Below are positions 18,218 to 26,865 of a DNA stretch of 64,000 nt, one piece after another; position 1 is the stretch's first letter, and every line of letters starts with the position of its first letter. Where the stretch lies: positions 186,001 through 250,000 of the forward strand of contig NZ_JAUSUA010000002.1 of assembly GCF_030813245.1 (NCBI RefSeq), given 5' to 3'. The translations under genes were made by a program, and so were the position numbers. This DNA is from Alkalicoccobacillus murimartini. Lineage in GTDB: Bacteria > Bacillota > Bacilli > Bacillales > Bacillaceae_D. The notes beneath the pieces are model-generated. The model was not told the DNA's origin. It searched no databases and saw only the letters and a program-made list of their open reading frames with translations.

Positions 18218-18225
18218 TCGGTCAA
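18210..18225. promoter_or_regulatory. Third TetR-type operator-like sequence at the 3' end of the tetR gene
   Basis: ATGACTAATCGGTCAA fits the same pattern as operators 1 and 2, WTGACYARYCRGTCAW, and spans both convergent stop codons. It could be coincidence or a distal site allowing looping or blocking read-through. Confidence 0.4.
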
Positions 18226-19578
18226 TGAACAATGAGGTTTTTTATTTTCATACTGGATCAAAAATTGATGAAAAGTTTTCTCAGCTTCCTCCTCTGAAGG
18301 AACTTCCTTAAAAAGGTCTTCTGCTGTATAAACTTTCCCTCCCTTAATCACTACATTTATTTGCTGTGTTGCTTTTATATCGAGTAATGGATTTGAGTTC
18401 AATATAATCATATCTGCTATCGCCCCCTCTTTAATCACGCCTAAATCTTGCCGTTTGATCGAATGAGCAGCATGGATGGTCGCCGATCTAATAGCCTCGA
18501 GTTCTGAAAAACCTGATTCAACAAGTAACTCAAGTTCACGATGAAGAGCCATTCCTGGGAATGTCCAAATTCCTGCCGGTGTATCTGTGCCCGCCACTAC
18601 ACGGCCTCCTAGACTCGCATATACCCTACTAATCTCTTTAATTAAAGTTGTTTGCATACCGATTCGCCTTAATGCTGCTTCAAATTGAGAAAAATGCTCC
18701 CACTGGTTAATAAGAGAATTGTTTTTAAACGCTTGATGAATAACTGTGTGATCAGGTGCCCATCTATTCCCCAAGCGTTGTTGCTGATCATACAGTGTAA
18801 GAGTTGGACAGATTATGGCATCAGTCTGAAGAAGAACTTCACATACTTCGTTTATTTTGCTAACTTCTGGTTCATTCCAATTAATCTTGTTCCAAGATTC
18901 TTGATCTGACCCCATATGCCAGTCAGGATACATAGCTTGTATGATTCCAGAGGCATGTTCAAACCACTTCACACCCATCTCTGCAGCATCCAATGCGTGT
19001 ACTGTTGACGAATGAAGCAAATCACAACTAACTTCCTTTCCAAATACAGCTGCTTCTTTCACAACGATCTCCATTATGCTTTTTTCAAGTAAGCCATACA
19101 CTTTAATAAAGTCAGCGCCAGCTCTCACCTGTCGTCTCACTTCTCGTTTTGCTACTTCTTCAGAGTCCACATTGATACTCCAAGGCCCTGTTTCACCCCA
19201 TAAGCCAGGTGGCCCATCTATAATTCGATCTGTAGAGATCACTCTTGGAGTTGGCGCGTTCACTGGAGCATGTATCATTTTTTCTAACTCTGTAAGGTTG
19301 CCTCCTGTATTTCGTACAGTTGTAACTCCTGAGGCTGTAAAAAGTGGGGCAAATAATTCTTTAATATGTACATGCATATCAATAAGACCGGGGAGAACAA
19401 ATGCACCTTTAAGATCAATTCTCTTAACGTGTGAATGTGTTTGATCGTTTTTGGCACTAGTATTTTTAACGATTTGTACGATAACACCATGTCGTATAAG
19501 AATAGTCGCAGGTTCAATGGTTCCTGTTTCAACATCAATTACCTGAGCATGCTCTAAAATAAGTGTTTGATCCTTCAT
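18214..19578 (-). CDS. Amidohydrolase-family metal-dependent hydrolase (imidazolonepropionase-like)
   Basis: Protein of 454 residues of the Amidohydro_1 superfamily. The N-terminal beta-sandwich leads to GLIDMHVHIKEL (HxH at about 69-71). Then come DFIKVYGLL with the bridging lysine near 159, KWFEHASG, and AGTDTPAG with the late metal-binding Asp. Members hydrolyse ring amides, peptidomimetics or prolidase-type substrates; the actual substrate cannot be told. The ATG at 19578 follows GGGGGAG; the frame extends ten codons further without a site. The gene is convergent with the tetR gene, the stops overlapping by three bases, with no terminator between them. Confidence 0.8.
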   Translation of the reverse strand: MKDQTLILEHAQVIDVETGTIEPATILIRHGVIVQIVKNTSAKNDQTHSHVKRIDLKGAFVLPGLIDMHVHIKELFAPLFTASGVTTVRNTGGNLTELEKMIHAPVNAPTPRVISTDRIIDGPPGLWGETGPWSINVDSEEVAKREVRRQVRAGADFIKVYGLLEKSIMEIVVKEAAVFGKEVSCDLLHSSTVHALDAAEMGVKWFEHASGIIQAMYPDWHMGSDQESWNKINWNEPEVSKINEVCEVLLQTDAIICPTLTLYDQQQRLGNRWAPDHTVIHQAFKNNSLINQWEHFSQFEAALRRIGMQTTLIKEISRVYASLGGRVVAGTDTPAGIWTFPGMALHRELELLVESGFSELEAIRSATIHAAHSIKRQDLGVIKEGAIADMIILNSNPLLDIKATQQINVVIKGGKVYTAEDLFKEVPSEEEAEKTFHQFLIQYENKKPHCSLTD

Positions 19579-19637
19579 ATAACTCCCCCTATAACAATGA
19601 TTAATCATAGATACGCTACTTCAATGATGAACGTTTC

Positions 19638-19673
19638 AAAAAAAAGACCCCTGAGGATCATTCCTCAGAGGCT
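19638..19673 (-). terminator. Terminator after minJ
   Basis: On the minus strand GCCTCTGAGG pairs with CCTCAGGGGTC around a short AT-rich loop and is followed by eight T. It lies 15 bases past the minJ stop and ends the ctpB-minJ transcript. Confidence 0.85.
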
Positions 19674-19688
19674 TTTGTCTAGTCTTGC

Positions 19689-20873
19689 TTATGTTATTGA
19701 ATCCGATAGAGATACATCTTTTTTAACCAACAGTACTCCAAGCTGATGGTGTTCACTGTCATAAAGCGCACCTTGTTCAAAACGAACTTCTTGATCATAA
19801 TCTAGTACATCGAGCTTACAAAAAGCCGAATTTGATTGTAAAGCTTCGTAAAAGCTCGTTTCGTCCTTTACCTTTTGACCATTTACTTTTACAATCGTCT
19901 CTCCGATTTTTATGTTCATTTTTTCTGCAAGGCTACCTGGTAAAACACCTAACACTGTACAGCCATCTGCTCGTTCTACAAAGATGTTGGCTGCTTTTTT
20001 GTCTAGATTTTTCGTTCGATGCCATAAAAATTCTCTACCTACTATAGCTAATCCGGCTGCGATAAAAGCAATCCAAGAAACATACAGACTTCCAATGGAT
20101 ATGGCAAGTAAAAGTCCCCCAAGGTAGATCACTTCTTTTCCAGCAGGACGAATAGCGTCTTTAGGAATGGTTGAAGAGGCTTTCTGTTTAAATCCAATTA
20201 AAAAAGGCAAAATGAGTGGCTGAACATCGATTCCTGCAAAGGGAAGAACTGGCCAAAAATCTAATGCCGGGATGATCCCTTCTGGAATGAACAGGATTAA
20301 AGGAACAATCCACAGACGTTCAGATAGATGATAGCCAATCCATTTACCGCGTGAGCCTCTTTCTAGCCTTGGTGACGTGTAGATAGATCCGTTCCGAAGA
20401 ATGAGTATGCCTTCAGCAATAACAAGTAAGGCCATTAAGACGGCAAGACCAGGTAAGATGTTACCTGTAGTTAACGAATCATAATACGTTGAGATAAAGT
20501 CTTGCTCTCGTACAAACGGAAGAAACGCTAATAGGACAATGGTTAATCCGATTGCATAAACTGGAGTTAACCACCTTAATTGCAGCGTAAGAAACAATAA
20601 AATAAAGACAGCTGATATGATCACTAAAACCTGCCAGCTCAATACTAACCCGACTACTATAAGGATGACAGATACGCCTAAGCCCATTAAGACTGATGGC
20701 CCAAATGGGACAACGATATCTGCCATTCTGCTAAATACCCTAGTGTGAAAAAAGGACCGCTCTTTTTTGACTCGTTTTGTTGCAGTTATGTAGAAAACAA
20801 GCAATCCAACATACAGAAGTGGATGGGCAAAAAAACTGCCTAATGCAAGCATAATTGTTTTAATAATGTCCAT
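19689..20873 (-). CDS. minJ: MinJ-like polytopic membrane protein with C-terminal PDZ domain
   Basis: Protein of 394 residues with roughly eight hydrophobic segments over residues 5-285 and a cytoplasmic-side PDZ domain at about 300-375 (VLGVLPGSLAEKMNIKIGETI). In B. subtilis MinJ bridges DivIVA and MinD and so directs the division inhibitor to the poles; it also affects swarming. The gene lies just downstream of ctpB as in B. subtilis, although swrA, which sits between them there, is absent. The ATG at 20873 has GGGAGG seven bases before it; an ATG at 20918 lacks a site and lies within a hairpin. Confidence 0.82.
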   Translation of the reverse strand: MDIIKTIMLALGSFFAHPLLYVGLLVFYITATKRVKKERSFFHTRVFSRMADIVVPFGPSVLMGLGVSVILIVVGLVLSWQVLVIISAVFILLFLTLQLRWLTPVYAIGLTIVLLAFLPFVREQDFISTYYDSLTTGNILPGLAVLMALLVIAEGILILRNGSIYTSPRLERGSRGKWIGYHLSERLWIVPLILFIPEGIIPALDFWPVLPFAGIDVQPLILPFLIGFKQKASSTIPKDAIRPAGKEVIYLGGLLLAISIGSLYVSWIAFIAAGLAIVGREFLWHRTKNLDKKAANIFVERADGCTVLGVLPGSLAEKMNIKIGETIVKVNGQKVKDETSFYEALQSNSAFCKLDVLDYDQEVRFEQGALYDSEHHQLGVLLVKKDVSLSDSIT

Positions 20874-20921
20874 TGAAAACCTCCCAGCTTCTACCCCGCT
20901 TTTCTCTTTTCTACTCATAAT

Positions 20922-21018
20922 AGAAAAGGCTGCCTCATTGTCAGTACCAGTCTGCGCCCTTATGCAGGAGCATGCAGAACGTAATACCTGCTTTCCAATG
21001 GGACAGCCTTCTATTTCT
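20922..21018 (-). other. Large structured element between ctpB and minJ
   Basis: An imperfect inverted repeat of about 19-23 bases per arm (AGGCTGTCCCATTG on the minus strand against CAATGAGGCAGCCT) encloses about 55 bases. The enclosed part has GCAGG, TCTGC, CCTGC and GCAGA in an order allowing a nested or pseudoknotted fold. The stem is followed by TTTTCTATT. It may be an oversized terminator or attenuator, a structured minJ leader or a dispersed repeat. A second hairpin (TCGACA-CTTTC-TGTCGA) lies at about 21033-21050. Confidence 0.5.
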
Positions 21019-21057
21019 CTTTCACTCTATATTCGACAGAAAGTGTCGATTTCCTGT

Positions 21058-22521
21058 TTATTGATTACTTTGTTCTACAGCAAGTTCAATTGCTTTCTGA
21101 AGCTGAACATCATTATCTGATTTACGAATCTCTTCGACAATTCGTTCTTGAAGAGCTGTTGCTGTTTCCTGATTAATCTCACCAGTAGCCTCAATGTCTA
21201 CTGACTCTTGGAAGGCTTTTACCGCATCAACTGTTTGCTGATCAAAATATCCATCTTCACGACCAGGTTCAAAATCTAGCCCTTTAAGGATCAGTTGTGC
21301 ATTCTTAACCTGCTCTCCAAGTGAATCAAATGTAATTGGATCATCTTCTACTGAAACAGCCGTAGAGAAAAAGTACTCAGGTTGATTTTCTTCTATGGTT
21401 GGCGTCACACCTTCTTCGTTGATGCTATTACCATCAGGAGTAAGCCATCTCATCATCGTTAATTTTAAGTCACTTCCATCACCTAAATCAACCGTCTGCT
21501 GAACCGTCCCTTTTCCGAAGGTGGTATTTCCAACTAAATCATATCCACCAGATTCTTTTAAGGCAGCAGCTAAAATCTCAGATGCCGAAGCACTTCGCTC
21601 GTCAATAAGCCCAATGATAGGATAATCTTTGGTGCCTTCAAGTTGCGAACTATATCCAGTACGATCTCCTGCACGATCTTCTGTTTGAACAATCGCTTTT
21701 CCTTCTGGAATTAATTCATCACCGATCTGTTCGACAGCATTTAAGTATCCTCCTGGATTCCCTCGAACATCTATAAGTAAAGCGTCTATCCCGTCTGCTT
21801 CAAGCTGACTTAATTGATCTTTAAAATTAATCGCTGTGTCCTCTGAAAATGACGTTATTTCAAGTAAACCTATTGTTTGACCGTCTTGTTCAAATGTCTC
21901 TGTCCGAACGGTTTCGATTGGAATTGTATCACGTTCTACAGGGACTTCCAATAGCTCAGTTGACCCATCACGTTCAATGGTTAGGCGGACCGTTGTTCCT
22001 TTTTCACCACGTATTTTCAGGACAGCCTCGTTTACAGTTAAGCCCTCAATATTTTCTCCATCAATTTCAATAATACGATCATTCGCTTGCAACCCTGCTT
22101 GTTCAGCTGGAGAATCACGGAATGGTGAAACGATGGTGACTTTACCGTTAATCATGCTGACTTCAGCACCAATTCCTTGAAATTCTGAACCTAACGATTC
22201 AACAAATTCATTGGCCGTCTCTTGGTCCATATAGTCTGAAAATGGATCGCCTAGTTCCTCTACCATGCCAGAGATGGCACCTTCAATTAGTTGCTTACGA
22301 TCAACCTCTTCAACGTATTGGCCTTCAATAGTGCTCAGAGCTTTCTCAAACTTCTTCATTAGCTCATCATCACTTAGTTCAACCGTATCTACTTGTTCGC
22401 TTCCTTCTTGCCCAGGTGCTACTGGAGATGCCTCCGAACTAAACATGCCTGTTACATAATAACTCCCAGCACCTAGCAATGCTACAAGTACTACAACAAT
22501 AAACAATCGTTTACTGTTCAA
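21058..22521 (-). CDS. ctpB: Carboxy-terminal processing peptidase CtpB (S41 family)
   Basis: Membrane-anchored serine protease of about 487 residues: one N-terminal membrane helix, a PDZ domain (about 100-185), the S41 catalytic domain with the Ser in DERSASASE and the Lys in TFGKGTVQ, then a C-terminal peptidoglycan-binding domain with DGYFDQQTVDAVKAFQ. In B. subtilis CtpB cleaves SpoIVFA (and SpoIVB-dependent targets) in the forespore to activate pro-sigma-K processing. GGGAG lies eight bases before the TTG at 22521; GTG codons up to 22536 are alternatives. The next gene is minJ. Confidence 0.9.
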   Translation of the reverse strand: MNSKRLFIVVVLVALLGAGSYYVTGMFSSEASPVAPGQEGSEQVDTVELSDDELMKKFEKALSTIEGQYVEEVDRKQLIEGAISGMVEELGDPFSDYMDQETANEFVESLGSEFQGIGAEVSMINGKVTIVSPFRDSPAEQAGLQANDRIIEIDGENIEGLTVNEAVLKIRGEKGTTVRLTIERDGSTELLEVPVERDTIPIETVRTETFEQDGQTIGLLEITSFSEDTAINFKDQLSQLEADGIDALLIDVRGNPGGYLNAVEQIGDELIPEGKAIVQTEDRAGDRTGYSSQLEGTKDYPIIGLIDERSASASEILAAALKESGGYDLVGNTTFGKGTVQQTVDLGDGSDLKLTMMRWLTPDGNSINEEGVTPTIEENQPEYFFSTAVSVEDDPITFDSLGEQVKNAQLILKGLDFEPGREDGYFDQQTVDAVKAFQESVDIEATGEINQETATALQERIVEEIRKSDNDVQLQKAIELAVEQSNQ

Positions 22522-22636
22522 TTTCACCACTCCCACTTATTCAAACATCAGCAAGCCTGCCATCATCATATGCATCGCTTGTACACATTATGTCGTTTCT
22601 CGATTACTACCATTTTAGACAATCACTAGATTGAAG

Positions 22637-24298
22637 TCAAAGCTGTTTTGACAGCTTACATGTAATTTCATAATCAATCGTTAAGCAACGCAGACCAAGA
22701 AAATGTAATTCATGAACAGCTGTTAGTTTGCCCTTTACTTCTGTTGCCTTCACATGAAAATACTCTTCAATTGGTAAGCGAAACGTCCACTTCCCTATAG
22801 TAAGGTAGACACCCTCATCTCCTAACAAGCTTGGCTTTCGAAAACTAGTTAGAATTAGGCCGTTCGATTCATCATGCTGTGGTCTTAAGATCCCTGTCAT
22901 CACCGAAAAAGGTAATGGCAATGCGATATCCATATAAATTTGTTGATTGGTTTGATAATAGGCGTAAAAGGCAATGAAAATATCCTTACTTGTTAACCTG
23001 TCTTTGCGAATCCACGCTCGAACCGGGTGACGACCATCGATTGATTCATCAATTGCATAAATGGTTGCGTCCATTTTTTGTTCTTTGGGTGTCTTCTGCG
23101 AGGCTTGAAGATGCAATTGACCTAAATGTCCAGTAACCCAATGATATAAATGAGACAATGGTTTGTATAAACCATGCCACTTTGTTACTGCAACCATCTC
23201 GTAGTTATTTGTATCCTCATAAAAAAGGCGAATTTCCTTTTGAACGTTCTCCGGATCAAATGCCTCTTGCTTAAAAACAGAAAAGCTATCAATCAAACCT
23301 CTGACAGATTGTTCCGGACGCAAAATTGACGTTTCCTGCAAAAAAGCCTGGCCAATCCTGAATCGACCTCTTAGCCGACTTAATCTAAAGCGACCATACT
23401 CATACATTGGCAACGGCCTTAAGATAGACCACCCAATAAGAATAAGCAAACTGAATCCAAACGCCTGTACAAACCCATGATAACGAACCATTTGTTGAAT
23501 GGATAAAAAGCTTTGCCCAAAAGAGACACCTGAACTATAAACAACCGAGAACAACATCGCAATAATTGAAAGAGTTGAACCCATCCCTATAAGGAACCTA
23601 GCAAGAAAACGATCGTTCGATCGGATCATGATTCGAATACTTTCCACAGCTAACCAAATAAAGGCTACTGAATACACGATGACCGAACTAATATCTAGAA
23701 TGCCTCCTACCGATATACCAATCCCAACTAGTAGAGGACCAATGATAACGAGAGTTGTTAACAAAGTATAGCCACGTATTCTCTCGTTTTTCTTATGAAT
23801 ATAGCGGCCTAATAATCCCGCCGTAATTGGTACAATTAAGCTTGAGTAATGAAAGTGAACGGCTGTTAACAACACAATCACATCTGAAAATGGTAGAAAA
23901 TCCATACCCGTGCGACTGATCACTAACCACAGTCCACCCACTACCATATAAAGATATGCCGCATCAATCGCATTTTCCTCGACCCGTCTAAACCCTCTGA
24001 CCGAGGCTCGAGAAAACCCAATCATTGCAGCCCACATTGTAAAACCTAACCAACTTCCGGCCAAAAGACCAGACACAATGCCAGGTTCAAATAATAAGCT
24101 ACCAGCACCAATAATCGAAAAGGTTGGCTGCAATCGAACAAACCAATCACGTGGCTTTGTTTGCCTGTAGGTTAGTCCAAAGACGAGTGGAACTAAAACA
24201 AGTATCGAAAAGGCTAACAATAAATGAATTGAACTTGGATAACCGAATGCAAATATTCCCCATGCTATAACTCCAATTAGAACGTGTTTTCTTGACAA
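22637..24298 (-). CDS. YndJ-like integral membrane protein
   Basis: Protein of 553 residues with about ten hydrophobic segments in residues 5-315, including the stretch TAVHFHYSSLIVPITAG that recalls YndJ proteins (PF14158). A soluble C-terminal half of about 230 residues follows and looks like a separate domain (FDPENVQKEIRLFYE, then GKWTFRLPIEEYF). Function is unknown in the family. It starts at TTG 24298 after AGGTGA, is isolated from the upstream M23 hydrolase gene by a terminator, and precedes ctpB by 115 bases. The family assignment is from recognition of motifs only. Confidence 0.6.
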   Translation of the reverse strand: MSRKHVLIGVIAWGIFAFGYPSSIHLLLAFSILVLVPLVFGLTYRQTKPRDWFVRLQPTFSIIGAGSLLFEPGIVSGLLAGSWLGFTMWAAMIGFSRASVRGFRRVEENAIDAAYLYMVVGGLWLVISRTGMDFLPFSDVIVLLTAVHFHYSSLIVPITAGLLGRYIHKKNERIRGYTLLTTLVIIGPLLVGIGISVGGILDISSVIVYSVAFIWLAVESIRIMIRSNDRFLARFLIGMGSTLSIIAMLFSVVYSSGVSFGQSFLSIQQMVRYHGFVQAFGFSLLILIGWSILRPLPMYEYGRFRLSRLRGRFRIGQAFLQETSILRPEQSVRGLIDSFSVFKQEAFDPENVQKEIRLFYEDTNNYEMVAVTKWHGLYKPLSHLYHWVTGHLGQLHLQASQKTPKEQKMDATIYAIDESIDGRHPVRAWIRKDRLTSKDIFIAFYAYYQTNQQIYMDIALPLPFSVMTGILRPQHDESNGLILTSFRKPSLLGDEGVYLTIGKWTFRLPIEEYFHVKATEVKGKLTAVHELHFLGLRCLTIDYEITCKLSKQL

Positions 24299-24344
24299 CG
24301 ATTCTTCACCTAGCTTTTTATGTACTATATTTTGTACGATAAAT

Positions 24345-24429
24345 TAAAAAAACAAGCACTATCCACAATCCTATTGTATCATCCTTAAGCGGAGATCAAA
24401 AATTGTAGATAATGCTTGTCCTCATTATA
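24345..24429 (-). terminator. Long-stem, long-loop terminator after the M23 hydrolase gene
   Basis: ACAAGCATTATCTACAAT pairs along its full 18 bases with ATTGTGGATAGTGCTTGT on the minus strand (two G-U pairs). The loop is 42 bases and the stem is followed by seven T. The stem begins eight bases past the stop codon. Confidence 0.8.
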
Positions 24430-24437
24430 TTTGTAGA

Positions 24438-25925
24438 TTATCGAGATACATAGTTTAATGGATTAACAGAATTAGACTTTGAACCATTCCAGCTACCTTC
24501 GTGCACTTCAAAATGAAGGTGAGCACCAAATGACTGTCCTGTATTCCCCATTAGTCCAATTTGTTGAGATTGAGATACTTTTTGACCTGAGCTAACATCA
24601 ATACGATCCAAGTGAGCGTACAATGTAGTGACAGTACGACCGTCTACCACGTGAGTGATGATAACCGTGTTACCATATCCATTCATCCAACCAGCTGATG
24701 AAACTGTGCCTTCTTTTGAAGCCACAATTGGAACATCACCTGTACGTCCATTTTTCCCAAAGTCGATACCGTGGTGCATTTTACCCCAACGTTGACCATA
24801 CGTAGATGTGACTGACCCCGTTGTAGGTCTTACAAAACCACTTGTAGATTTTTGTTCAGTTGGTGCTTCACTACTCGTTCTCTCGCTCTTCACCTGTGGA
24901 GAAGACTCTGACCTTGAAGGCTCAGATGATGACTTTGCAGCCGTGCTAGAGTTTGAGTTTGAACTTGAGTTTGAACTTGAGTTTGAAGAACTGTCAGAAC
25001 TACTAGATGCAGAACCACTGGAGCTATTTGAACTCTCTTGAGCGGATGCCTGTTCAGCTGCCTCTTGAGCTGCTTTAGCTGCTGCTTCTTCTTGACGCTT
25101 CTTCTCTTCTTCTTCTTGACGTTTCTTTTCTTCAGCTATGCGTTCTTGTTCTGCTTCCCAATCAGCTAGCTCTTTCTCAAAAGCTACTTCTTGTTGCGCT
25201 AAAATTTCGTCTTCATTTTCAATATCACCAAGCTCTGCTTCAAGCTCTTCTTCTTTAGACTGAAGATCTCCGCGTTTATTATCTTTTTCGGAACGCTGCC
25301 CTTCAAGGTCTGCTTTTAATGTTTCTAAGTCGTTAAGATGACCTTCAAGATTACTAAGTTGCTCTTCTACTTCATTTTTAGCAGTTTCTAAGTCTTCATG
25401 ATCCTGAATATGAGCATCCAGAATAGACTTATCTGAACTAGCAATTGTACTTAAAGCGTTCATGCGGTCAAGCAAATCACCAAAATCTTTTGCTCCTAAA
25501 ATAACTTCTAGGTAATTTACTTCGCCGCCCGATTGATACATGCTCTTAGCACGTGTTTTTAACAATTCATCACGTTCAGCAATTCGTTCTTCTATTTCTT
25601 TAATTTCTTCTTTTAATTGCTCAATGTGTTCTTCTACCTCTGCAATTTCATCTTCTTTTTCAGAAATTTTATCAGCGGTATCAGCTTCTTGTCTCTCAAG
25701 CTCACGAATTTCATTACTTAAAGCTTCCATTTCTTGTTTAAGCTCTTCAACTTCCGCTTCTTTTTCGTTTGCTAATGCTTGATTCTGACCACGCTCACTT
25801 TGTACATCAGCGATTTTGTTCTTAATATCCTCATTCGCTACTGCTGTATTAGCAAATCCTCCAAATCCAACTGAACCAAGCGTAATAGCTGCTGCTAATG
25901 TTACGTAACCTATCTTCTTTTTCAT
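24438..25925 (-). CDS. Secreted EnvC/PcsB-like M23 peptidoglycan hydrolase, likely FtsEX partner
   Basis: Protein of 495 residues. It has a Sec signal peptide ending ANTAVA at about residue 30 and a long coiled coil at about 31-285 with an MYQSGG segment typical of PcsB/CwlO-type proteins. A Ser-rich low-complexity linker (about 295-345) follows, then a C-terminal LytM/M23 domain with metal ligands in HHGIDFG and HLHFEVH. Such proteins cut peptide cross-links and are switched on through the extracellular loop of FtsX. It lies 46 bases downstream of ftsX on the same strand, which supports that partnership. AAGGAGG precedes the ATG. In B. subtilis the FtsEX-controlled enzyme is CwlO, an NlpC/P60 protein. 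Confidence 0.87.
   Translation of the reverse strand: MKKKIGYVTLAAAITLGSVGFGGFANTAVANEDIKNKIADVQSERGQNQALANEKEAEVEELKQEMEALSNEIRELERQEADTADKISEKEDEIAEVEEHIEQLKEEIKEIEERIAERDELLKTRAKSMYQSGGEVNYLEVILGAKDFGDLLDRMNALSTIASSDKSILDAHIQDHEDLETAKNEVEEQLSNLEGHLNDLETLKADLEGQRSEKDNKRGDLQSKEEELEAELGDIENEDEILAQQEVAFEKELADWEAEQERIAEEKKRQEEEEKKRQEEAAAKAAQEAAEQASAQESSNSSSGSASSSSDSSSNSSSNSSSNSNSSTAAKSSSEPSRSESSPQVKSERTSSEAPTEQKSTSGFVRPTTGSVTSTYGQRWGKMHHGIDFGKNGRTGDVPIVASKEGTVSSAGWMNGYGNTVIITHVVDGRTVTTLYAHLDRIDVSSGQKVSQSQQIGLMGNTGQSFGAHLHFEVHEGSWNGSKSNSVNPLNYVSR
24949..24989. repeat. 12-base tandem repeat in the Ser-rich linker codons
   Basis: The unit TTTGAACTTGAG occurs about three times in a row with small variations. 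It encodes repeating Ser/Asn residues of the linker in the M23 hydrolase. It is a multiple of three, so copy changes would keep frame. Confidence 0.7.
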
Positions 25926-25971
25926 TCAAACATTTCCTCCTTAGGGTCTCTGCACAATTAATATATTTTGC

Positions 25972-26865
25972 TTACACTTTCAGGAATTTTCGTACGGACA
26001 TTACGCTACCCCAAGCTCCTATGAACAACCCTATTGCTAGTAATAGTAATGCTATCTGAAGCATATAAGGAAAAACAGGAAGTAGAGAAAAGAATCGTCC
26101 TTCAATTTGAGTCGCATAATTATCATATACATAACCGTATCCATAGATTACGAGTAAAATTGGAAGCAAGGAACCAATCAGTCCTAGTAAAAGTCCTTCT
26201 ACTAAAAATGGCCATCTAATAAATCCATTTGTTGCTCCGACAAGCTTCATAATTCGAATTTCTTTTCTTCTGGCAAGAATAGTTAATTTAATAGTATTAG
26301 CAATTAAAAACATCGCCGTTAGCATCATTGAAATGACAAGACCTAATCCAATGTAACGACCAACATCTGTGACTTGTAGAAGTCTTTCGACAAAATCTTG
26401 TCCATACTCTACTGTTTCTACATAGCTAAGGGATTCGATCTCTGTGGCAACTTGCTCAATCAATTGAGGATTGGTTGCTTCAACTACAAACACATCATTT
26501 AAAGGATTCTCACCACGAACCGATTCAAACGCCTCTCCGCCATCTCCTAGACTATCAATTAAATTATTTAACCCATCGTCTTTACCTAAAAAGGTCACTT
26601 GCTGGACTTCTGATATTTGTTCAATTGTCGTTTCTAATTCCACTTGCTGTTCTTCGTTAGCTGTTAGCTCTATGTATGTTCTAATTTCTACATCGTCTTC
26701 GACCTGCGTTGCCATATGATTCATATTAAGAATAAGTAGGATAAACATGCCTACTACTAAAAGCATAACTGCGACTGCACTAATAGAAGCAAATGTCATC
26801 CAGCCGTTACGCCCTAGATTCTTCGTACCTTCTTTCAAATGGCGTCCGACGGTTCTAAATTTCAT
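25972..26865 (-). CDS. ftsX: Cell-division ABC transporter membrane subunit FtsX
   Basis: Membrane protein of 297 residues: cytoplasmic N-terminus, first membrane helix at about 22-46, an extracellular domain of about 115 residues with the EVQQVTFLGKDDGL region, then three C-terminal membrane helices. FtsX does not import a substrate; with FtsE it transmits a signal that activates a peptidoglycan hydrolase outside the membrane. Its start overlaps the end of ftsE by 11 bases, with GAGGGGG upstream inside ftsE. The EnvC-like hydrolase follows. Confidence 0.95.
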   Translation of the reverse strand: MKFRTVGRHLKEGTKNLGRNGWMTFASISAVAVMLLVVGMFILLILNMNHMATQVEDDVEIRTYIELTANEEQQVELETTIEQISEVQQVTFLGKDDGLNNLIDSLGDGGEAFESVRGENPLNDVFVVEATNPQLIEQVATEIESLSYVETVEYGQDFVERLLQVTDVGRYIGLGLVISMMLTAMFLIANTIKLTILARRKEIRIMKLVGATNGFIRWPFLVEGLLLGLIGSLLPILLVIYGYGYVYDNYATQIEGRFFSLLPVFPYMLQIALLLLAIGLFIGAWGSVMSVRKFLKV

